Shown: piece by piece, positions 7,433 to 12,116 of the stretch
How positions within the stretch are numbered: the first letter of the stretch is position 1
How the letters are laid out: each line of letters begins with the position of its first letter
From: Bacteroidota bacterium
Lineage (GTDB): Bacteria; Bacteroidota; Bacteroidia; Sphingobacteriales; Sphingobacteriaceae
Length of the DNA stretch: 12,116 bases
Assembly (NCBI GenBank): GCA_013288465.1
Contig: JABDBT010000077.1
Span: forward strand, 1 to 12,116
Direction of reading: 5' to 3'
Notes under the pieces: model-generated
The model's input: the letters and a program-made list of their open reading frames with translations, nothing else
Databases searched by the model: none
What the model was told of the DNA's origin: nothing
Made by a program: the position numbers and the translations under genes

Positions 7433-7470
7433 TAATTCGTGTAATTCGAAAAAATTCGTGCACATTAGTG
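7433..7470 (-). repeat. right 38-bp inverted repeat of the GxxExxY unit
   Basis: Inverted partner of 6946-6983, beginning 16 nt after the GxxExxY stop and ending 12 nt before the ATG of the MazG-like gene. The six differences from the left copy are mainly in an internal block, while both ends are conserved. Confidence 0.65.
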
Positions 7471-7482
7471 TTTATAATTATT

Positions 7483-7809
7483 ATGGAAATCAAGGAAGCA
7501 CAGCAATTAGTTGACACCTGGATAAAAACAATGGGTATCCGCTATTTTAATGAACTTACCAATACCGCTATTTTAATGGAGGAAGTTGGTGAGGTGGCAC
7601 GTATTATGGCACGGCAATATGGCGAACAATCATTTAAAAAATCAGATACCGAAGTAAACCTGGCCGATGAAATGGCCGATGTGCTGTTTGTATTGATTTG
7701 CCTGGCCAACCAAACCGGAATTGACCTGACCGAAGCCCTGCAAAAAAACATGGAAAAGAAAAGTATCCGGGATGCTGATAGGCATAGAAATAATGAGAAG
7801 CTGAAGTAG
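7483..7809 (+). CDS. MazG-like nucleotide pyrophosphohydrolase
   Basis: A 108-residue single-domain member of the all-alpha NTP-PPase superfamily, which hydrolyses (d)NTPs to (d)NMP and pyrophosphate, often to clear aberrant nucleotides. The metal-binding signature EExxE...ExxD is complete: E33-E34-V-G-E37 and E63-M-A-D66. The C-terminal KKSIRDADRH is also family-like. The length fits the small YpjD-type enzymes and not the two-domain MazG (~260 residues). I start at ATG 7483 (MEIKEAQQLVDTW); an in-frame GTG at 7468 would begin inside the inverted repeat and adds only FIII-type residues. The stop codon lies at the edge of the palindromic repeat at 7803. The gene converges on comB. Confidence 0.88.
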   Translation: MEIKEAQQLVDTWIKTMGIRYFNELTNTAILMEEVGEVARIMARQYGEQSFKKSDTEVNLADEMADVLFVLICLANQTGIDLTEALQKNMEKKSIRDADRHRNNEKLK

Positions 7810-7891
7810 CATCTCTTAGTCTTAGTGGCAGTAGCAGTTTATAGTTGCAGTAAAGAAAATACTACTGCCAGTGCCACTCAAAACTGCTACT
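7803..7891. repeat. palindromic repeat, copy A (between convergent MazG-like gene and comB)
   Basis: Shares gaagtagcat and an exact 30-nt block (7824-7853, beginning agtggcagtagcagttt) with copy B at 8638-8682, in the same orientation. The copy is also self-complementary: agtagcagttt (7830-7840) pairs with aaactgctact (7881-7891), and agtggca (7824-7830) pairs with tgccact (7872-7878). It overlaps the MazG-like stop codon and ends 4 nt before the comB stop, so it could act as a hairpin ending both transcripts (inference). Confidence 0.65.
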
Positions 7892-7895
7892 AACC

Positions 7896-8609
7896 TTACA
7901 GCCTGATCAGCTTATCTCCTTCCAAAACCGGTATGGCGGTAGTGGTATCCACGTTTAAACAAAAGGCAATATCAGCTTCAATTCCTAATTTTTTTAGGCG
8001 TTCGCTATGCGAGGTTTTTTTGAGGTATCCGTTCAAATCACCTTTGGCTATTTGATACAGGTCATAAGAAGCTATTGCAGGATCGTCAGCCACAAAACCC
8101 GCCAATTGTAATTGCCCAACTACCGCGCCTGCAAACAGCGTATCCTCCAGGTTAAAATTGCCTTTCCAGCCCGAGCAAACTAACAATATATTTTCGTGCC
8201 GGTTTTTAAGCCAGTTACAAAGCGCCGTCAAATTTAAAAATGAACCGATGGCTATTTTTTTTGCTTTGCGCGATAGATGCAGCGCATGGGTACCGTTGGT
8301 AGTGGTTAGTACAATGGTTTTACCGGCAACTTTGTCTTTAGTGTAGGAGAACGGCGAATTGCCAAAATCAAACCCGGCAACTATTTCGCCATCGCGCTCG
8401 GCGGCTAATAAATAGCCCGGTTGCTTTTCCTTGTAGGCACTACATTCCTCCACCTGCGATACGGGGATAATAGCTGTAGCGCCATTTTCAATCCCATAAC
8501 AAATGGAGGTTGTGGCCCTGAATACATCTATCACCACAACTATATAATCTTCTACATTATAAAGGGGCAGCAATGAAGGTGTTAAACAAACTTGTACTTG
8601 ATTGGTCAT
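7896..8609 (-). CDS. comB: 2-phosphosulfolactate phosphatase family protein (ComB)
   Basis: The ComB family removes phosphate from 2-phosphosulfolactate to give sulfolactate, a step of coenzyme M synthesis in methanogens; many bacteria without coenzyme M carry homologues whose role is unsettled. This copy has the usual length (237 residues) and family motifs: VVVIDVFRATTS (24-35), LAAERDGEIVAGFDFGNSP (68-86), TTTNGTHAL (102-110) and CSGWKGNFNLEDTLFAGAVV (145-164). I place the start at ATG 8609 (MTNQVQVCLTPS). The reading frame stays open to 8693, but those 28 extra codons are translated repeat B sequence and do not belong to the protein. Probably monocistronic: a repeat-containing 166-nt gap separates it from the glycosyltransferase upstream and it converges on the MazG-like gene. 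In Bacteroidota a role in sulfonate metabolism is possible but not shown. Confidence 0.85.
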   Translation of the reverse strand: MTNQVQVCLTPSLLPLYNVEDYIVVVIDVFRATTSICYGIENGATAIIPVSQVEECSAYKEKQPGYLLAAERDGEIVAGFDFGNSPFSYTKDKVAGKTIVLTTTNGTHALHLSRKAKKIAIGSFLNLTALCNWLKNRHENILLVCSGWKGNFNLEDTLFAGAVVGQLQLAGFVADDPAIASYDLYQIAKGDLNGYLKKTSHSERLKKLGIEADIAFCLNVDTTTAIPVLEGDKLIRL

Positions 8610-8713
8610 TAGTAGCTGTTTTTTTGAGTAGCAGTTTGAAGTAGCATATCTAAGTGGCAGTAGCAGTTTATAGTTGCAGTAAGAAACTGTCACTGCTACT
8701 TAAAACTGCCACT
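8610..8713. repeat. palindromic repeat, copy B, in the comB leader
   Basis: 8638-8682 is a direct copy of 7803-7853, including the exact 30-nt block at 8653-8682; copy A carries about six extra bases before that block. Self-complementary arms: agtggcagt (8653-8661) with actgccact (8705-8713), and agtagcagt (8659-8667) with actgctact (8692-8700). Further agtagc motifs reach to 8610, one base before the comB start codon. If the -7 box at 8752-8759 is used, the whole repeat would lie in the comB 5' leader. Confidence 0.65.
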
Positions 8714-8751
8714 ACAATTATTAACCGCTACTGCAACTAAATTAATAGCGG

Positions 8752-8759
8752 CAAATTTA
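8752..8759 (-). promoter_or_regulatory. candidate -7 box (TAAATTTG) for comB
   Basis: On the minus strand TAAATTTG is an exact TAnnTTTG match, followed by C, identical to the box upstream of the glycosyltransferase at 10003-10010. A 6-bp inverted repeat ccgcta/tagcgg (8725-8730 with 8746-8751) lies directly downstream, around the expected start site. The leader would be about 135 nt and contain repeat B. No good -33 box was seen. Confidence 0.4.
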
Positions 8760-8775
8760 ATATTATAAATCTATG

Positions 8776-9984
8776 CTAATTAACGGCAGGCAATAAATAC
8801 CTGTAAAAGTCGATCAAATTATTGATAACCTTATTGATGTCATGTTGCTGTTCTATTAACAAACGGGCATTTAAACCTATTTGTTTGCAGTATTCCTCAT
8901 CGGTTATGCAGCGCTTAATGGCATCATAAAACTCCTCCCGGTTATTGGCTATCAGTATATTCCGTCCATCTTCAAAATTTATACCTTCGGCGCCAAGCGT
9001 TGTAGAAATTATACACTTTTGCATCGCCATCCCTTCCACAATTTTCACCCGCATGCCACCCCCCGAAAGCAGCGGCACAATCATGATAGATTTACTGTTT
9101 ACAAATTCAAGCGCGTCATCCACCTCGCCCTGAATAAATATTTTACCCAGCGCCTCATAATCGTCAAACCTTTCGGGGATATCGCTGCCAGCTACATAAA
9201 ACCGCACATTGAGGTCGCCATCAATAAAATCTTTATAAAAATTATCTAAAAACCATTCCACACCTTCGCGGTTGGGCAGCCAGTCTAACGAGCCTAAAAA
9301 AAACAAACTCGGAAACTCGGTTTTACTAAAATCAGCATAATAATGGTCGAGCCGTATGCCTACCGGCAATACTTCAACCGGCACCTTCGTCCCGTAATCC
9401 TGGATCGTGTTTTTATCCTGGCCGGTAAATACAGCAATGCCGTCAAACTTGTTCAGTTGCTCCAACTCATAGTTTTTTATGCGTTTGGCGTGCATCTTTA
9501 GGTATGATTTTTTAAACGGATCGCTTTTTTGCAGCGATAATCTTTCCCATACCTGGTTTTCAATATTATGTGTCCTATAAATCAGTTTAGCTTTGGCATA
9601 TTTACGCACCGCCGAAAGATATAGTGATAAAAACAGGCCCTCAAACTGTATGATATCGTATTGGGTGCTTTTTACTTCCTGTATCAGCAGTTTTTCAAAG
9701 TCGGCATCATAATATTTATTAATATTAAATGAAGTTCTGCTGAATAAATTGACCGCCACATCCAGCATTGATACGCTTATGTCAATGTTATAAACTTTGT
9801 ATTTTATTTTACCTTGTAGTTCTTCATCGGGTAAATTACCTTCATGGTTCCTTTTGGTGTTTAATGCCATCAATGAAACCTCGTGCCCCAAACGCACCAA
9901 TCCTTTAATGGTATTATATACCACTATTTGGTAGCCCCCGTTTTGTGGAAACGGTACACGGTGTGTTAATATTAAGATCTTCAA
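8776..9984 (-). CDS. GT-B glycosyltransferase (GT4-like)
   Basis: A 402-residue cytosolic glycosyltransferase with a two-Rossmann GT-B fold; it would transfer a sugar from a nucleotide donor to a cell-surface glycan or lipid acceptor, neither identifiable from sequence. N-terminal acceptor domain: MKILILTHRVPFPQNGG (1-17) with the Gly-rich loop, and YRTHNIE (136-142). C-terminal donor domain: FLGSLDWLPN (229-238) at the interdomain hinge, RFYVAGSDIP (261-270), and GGGMRVKIVEGMAMQKCIIST (308-328), continuing to GAEGINFEDG (331-340), which holds the donor-binding glutamates typical of retaining GT4 enzymes. The start codon is TTG (9984-9982): this places the first residues exactly at the first beta-strand, and the next methionine (M39) would delete it. 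No other polysaccharide gene is adjacent, so it is an isolated glycosyltransferase here. Confidence 0.88.
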   Translation of the reverse strand: MKILILTHRVPFPQNGGYQIVVYNTIKGLVRLGHEVSLMALNTKRNHEGNLPDEELQGKIKYKVYNIDISVSMLDVAVNLFSRTSFNINKYYDADFEKLLIQEVKSTQYDIIQFEGLFLSLYLSAVRKYAKAKLIYRTHNIENQVWERLSLQKSDPFKKSYLKMHAKRIKNYELEQLNKFDGIAVFTGQDKNTIQDYGTKVPVEVLPVGIRLDHYYADFSKTEFPSLFFLGSLDWLPNREGVEWFLDNFYKDFIDGDLNVRFYVAGSDIPERFDDYEALGKIFIQGEVDDALEFVNSKSIMIVPLLSGGGMRVKIVEGMAMQKCIISTTLGAEGINFEDGRNILIANNREEFYDAIKRCITDEEYCKQIGLNARLLIEQQHDINKVINNLIDFYRYLLPAVN

Positions 9985-10002
9985 ATCGGTTTGCTAGGTT
10001 AG

Positions 10003-10032
10003 CAAATTTAATTATTTAGCTTATAGAATCAA
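10003..10032 (-). promoter_or_regulatory. promoter of the glycosyltransferase gene
   Basis: On the minus strand TTG (10031-10029 area) is followed after 19 nt by TAAATTTG at 10010-10003, an exact match to the Bacteroidota -7 consensus, with spacing in the range known for this phylum. Transcription would begin about 10-15 nt before the TTG start codon, a very short leader. This independently supports the TTG at 9984 as the initiation region. Confidence 0.5.
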
Positions 10033-10149
10033 GCCCTGCGCCATCAGAATAAACAATAATAGATCAGGATAGTGTAAAAATGATAACACTAAGTAAAGCA
10101 CAAGACAAAAACCGCGTTCCGTGATATTAGAATTTAGCAGCGTTAGGTT

Positions 10150-10743
10150 TTATAATTTATCACCGGGCATAGTTACCTTAAAAGTACGGCGATGATAGGG
10201 CGTGTACCCTATGCTTAAAACCGTTTGGCGGTGGGTAATGGAGGGGTAACCCTTATTGCTTCGCCAGTTATATTCAGGGTGTTCTTCGGCAATCTTTAGC
10301 ATATAATCATCGCGGTAAGTTTTTGCCAATATGGAGGCCGCCGCTATGCTAAAATATTTTGAATCGCCTTTAACTATACACTGATGAGGGGTGCTCGCAT
10401 ACTTATTAAACCGGTTCCCGTCGATGATCAAAAATTGTGGTTTTATACAAAGTTTGTCAATAGCGCGGTGCATTGCCAGGAACGATGCGTTTAAAATATT
10501 TATTTCATCTATTTCCAAGTTATCAACAGATGCTACGGCAAAAGCAATAGCTTTTTGCTCAATTTCGGTTCGTAGCCTATATCTTACTGCTTCAGTTACC
10601 TGTTTTGAATCATTCAGTAAGTGATGCTCAAAATCGGCAGGTAATATTACCGCGGCGGCAAAAACCGGCCCGGCCAAACAACCACGGCCCGCTTCATCAC
10701 ATCCCGCTTCAATCAATTCATCCTGGTACCTGGCTAACAACAT
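10150..10743 (-). CDS. rnhB: ribonuclease HII
   Basis: Cleaves RNA in RNA/DNA hybrids and nicks 5' of single ribonucleotides embedded in DNA, starting ribonucleotide excision repair and helping Okazaki-primer removal. At 197 residues it is of normal length. Catalytic acidic residues are in place: D16 and E17 in GCDEAGRG (14-21), D108 in LIIDGN (105-110) and D127 in [17 protein letters not shown] (125-141); the C-terminal GYPSITHR region is also typical. The ATG at 10743 lies 17 nt after the stop of the RsbU-like gene, so the two are probably co-transcribed. No clear terminator follows: 10021-10149 has only a 5-bp agtgt/acact stem at 10069-10088. Confidence 0.97.
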   Translation of the reverse strand: MLLARYQDELIEAGCDEAGRGCLAGPVFAAAVILPADFEHHLLNDSKQVTEAVRYRLRTEIEQKAIAFAVASVDNLEIDEINILNASFLAMHRAIDKLCIKPQFLIIDGNRFNKYASTPHQCIVKGDSKYFSIAAASILAKTYRDDYMLKIAEEHPEYNWRSNKGYPSITHRQTVLSIGYTPYHRRTFKVTMPGDKL

Positions 10744-10760
10744 AGGTGTAAAATATGCTT

Positions 10761-11999
10761 TTAAAATATCCGCAAAGTAAGCAGGGTAATATCATCTATT
10801 GGCTTACCCTTTATGGTCAAATTCAAATGATCTATCAATGCTTTGTTAAGCTTATCAGGCGATAAATCATGGTGCGTGGTTATAAATTCAATTAAGGCAT
10901 CTTCATCCCATACCTTTGTGCCATGAGGTTCAAAATCCAACAATCCGTCGGTATAATTAACCAATAAACTATTAGGCTCAATATCTATTTCACCTTCATT
11001 TAAAAAAGGCAGCTCGTCAAACGCGCCAATCATGGTAGTACCCAATTTAAGCGTTATAGCCTTGCCCTTACAAAACAATATAGTGGCATTATGGCCCGCA
11101 TTAATATAATTAAGCTTGCGTGTTCGTTCATTATACTTAGCCAGGAAAAGTGTTATGAACTTCTCCCCTTTTGTATTGCCTATCATTTTTTGATTAAGGC
11201 GGTCCATAATATTGGTCAGATCATCCTCAACCGCAGCCCACGCGTGTAAACTGGCCTGGAAATTAGCCATTAACAACGCTGCCGACATTCCCTTGCCCGA
11301 TACATCAGCAATGCACCATAAAAATTCATGGTCATTCAGGCGTATAAAATCAAAGTAATCGCCCCCAATATTTTGGTGCGGAAGGTACCGGGCGCCTATC
11401 TCCACCGTGGCCTCTTTACGCCCTTTTAAGGGTATGAGCATGTTTTGCACCTCTACCGCCAGTTCCATTTCACGTTGAAAACGTTCAGATTGTAACCTTT
11501 CTTTAAACAGCTTTTTATTTTCGAGCGCCACCACAATAACATTGATCAATGTTTGAATAAAAGTCAGATCATTATCAGCCATTTCGGCGGGCGTATTAAA
11601 ATCACCTATCAGGGCAAATGCTAATGCTTTGCTTTTATGATAAATAGGGATAAAATAATCATAGTGCTGCAATACCGGGTGGCTGTGGTCTGAAAGTTGC
11701 GCGGGTAATTTTATTTTATTGAGGGTAAGGCAGGCCCGGTGCAAAACGCTGATGGGCTCAATATCTCCGCCGTATTTAGAAATACAAATGTAGTTGCCTT
11801 CCTTTTCTATTAAAAAACGAAACTTACCCACCTGCAAATAATTTTGCATAATTACTTCCAGCATTTGTATCAATGCCGGTGTGGATGTGTTTTTATTGAT
11901 GGCCCTCGTTATCTCCAAAAGAGAGTTTAACTCCGACTGTCTTTTTAATAGTAACCGTATTAATTCGTCTTCGCCTGAAGTGGGGCCCTTACTTTGCAT
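10761..11999 (-). CDS. RsbU/SpoIIE-type PP2C serine phosphatase with GAF-like sensor domain
   Basis: A 412-residue PP2C-family phosphatase of the kind that dephosphorylates an anti-anti-sigma factor (STAS protein) in partner-switching pathways. Residues ~20-165 resemble a GAF-type sensor ([14 protein letters not shown] at the start; [13 protein letters not shown] at the end), joined by a short coiled coil (~160-186) with the family's linker motif [13 protein letters not shown] (178-190). The phosphatase domain has its metal-binding aspartates: GGDYFD (212-217), [14 protein letters not shown] (231-244), NAGHN (300-304), YTDGLLDF (349-356) and DDITLLTL (402-409). No transmembrane helix or receiver domain, so it is a cytosolic enzyme. 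No STAS or anti-sigma gene lies in the window, so the target is unknown. First gene of a probable two-gene unit with rnhB. ATG 11999 was chosen as the first start; its upstream 117 nt are AT-rich, with no promoter I can assign firmly. Confidence 0.9.
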   Translation of the reverse strand: MQSKGPTSGEDELIRLLLKRQSELNSLLEITRAINKNTSTPALIQMLEVIMQNYLQVGKFRFLIEKEGNYICISKYGGDIEPISVLHRACLTLNKIKLPAQLSDHSHPVLQHYDYFIPIYHKSKALAFALIGDFNTPAEMADNDLTFIQTLINVIVVALENKKLFKERLQSERFQREMELAVEVQNMLIPLKGRKEATVEIGARYLPHQNIGGDYFDFIRLNDHEFLWCIADVSGKGMSAALLMANFQASLHAWAAVEDDLTNIMDRLNQKMIGNTKGEKFITLFLAKYNERTRKLNYINAGHNATILFCKGKAITLKLGTTMIGAFDELPFLNEGEIDIEPNSLLVNYTDGLLDFEPHGTKVWDEDALIEFITTHHDLSPDKLNKALIDHLNLTIKGKPIDDITLLTLRIF

Positions 12000-12116
12000 C
12001 GTGATGTAATGGAAGTGCCTAAAATAGAAAAAATATATTTAAATGCGGGTACATTAAATATTATATCAAAAACATCCTTCAGTTAAAATCAGCCTAACCT
12101 ATAAATCAACACTTTA

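Larger units (their letters stand above)
6946..7470. mobile_element. putative 525-bp unit: GxxExxY gene bounded by 38-bp inverted repeats
   Basis: The left repeat 6946-6983 (cactaat...cacgaatta) and right repeat 7433-7470 are inverted copies matching at 32 of 38 positions by my hand alignment. They enclose one ORF that is clearly richer in AT than dtd before it and the MazG-like gene after it. There is no transposase, so if mobile it is non-autonomous. I could not make out a convincing target-site duplication. Alternatively, the repeats are common spacer sequence present on both sides by chance of genome-wide abundance; a family-wide association of GxxExxY genes with such repeats is my recollection, not something shown here. 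Confidence 0.5.

Noticed and set aside
7468..7482. GTG start for the MazG-like protein
   Set aside because: The GTG is the last three bases of the right inverted repeat; the ATG at 7483 gives the family-like start.
7042..7809. Toxin-antitoxin or defence pair formed by the GxxExxY and MazG-like genes
   Set aside because: The GxxExxY gene is bounded by its own inverted repeats and differs in composition; adjacency is better explained by insertion than by a functional pair.
8881..9249. 122-residue plus-strand open frame
   Set aside because: Antisense to the conserved donor domain of the glycosyltransferase.
10069..10088. Terminator after rnhB
   Set aside because: The stem is only 5 bp (agtgt/acact) with a 10-nt loop and no clean T-run after it on the minus strand.

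Overview
The window looks like chromosome from a Bacteroidota bacterium, most likely the family Sphingobacteriaceae (Mucilaginibacter- or Pedobacter-like). This is inferred from moderate-GC genes separated by AT-rich spacers, weak or absent Shine-Dalgarno sites, TAnnTTTG-type -7 boxes, and family types common in that phylum. No rRNA, tRNA, CRISPR array, transposase or phage gene was seen.

Layout, left to right. (1) 1-260 is a broken end. The last ~38 codons of an apparent efflux membrane-fusion protein lie on the minus strand, butted head-on against a CusA/CzcA-type RND pump gene (to 2969) that has lost about 127 N-terminal residues. The two halves face opposite ways, which points to an inversion or another rearrangement (or an assembly join) through a metal-efflux locus. 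(2) 2970-3523 has no gene. It holds a dense set of hairpins: a diverged pair of GAAA-loop hairpins, then a series of GTTCC/GGAAC palindromes, then the terminator of the next minus-strand gene. (3) 3524-4456 (minus) encodes a membrane-anchored coiled-coil protein of unknown role, divergent from 4688-6238 (plus), a secreted GHL10/YngK-type glycoside-hydrolase-like protein. (4) 6478-7809 (plus) holds dtd (D-aminoacyl-tRNA deacylase), an AT-rich GxxExxY gene flanked by 38-bp inverted repeats (a likely small inserted unit), and a MazG-like pyrophosphohydrolase. (5) 7896-11999 is all on the minus strand: a ComB-family phosphosulfolactate phosphatase flanked by two copies of a palindromic repeat, a GT-B glycosyltransferase that starts with TTG, RNase HII, and a GAF/RsbU-type PP2C phosphatase 17 nt upstream of it.

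Most of the genes are ordinary housekeeping or accessory genes, not one system. dtd and the MazG-like enzyme are quality-control functions (mischarged tRNA, aberrant nucleotides), and rnhB removes RNA from DNA. The GHL10 protein and glycosyltransferase concern glycans. The RsbU-like phosphatase suggests a partner-switch pathway whose partners are outside the window. The least ordinary content is non-coding or rearranged DNA: the efflux-gene junction, the hairpin-rich spacer, the GxxExxY unit with its terminal inverted repeats, and the repeats around comB. I did not find a convincing new multi-gene system.
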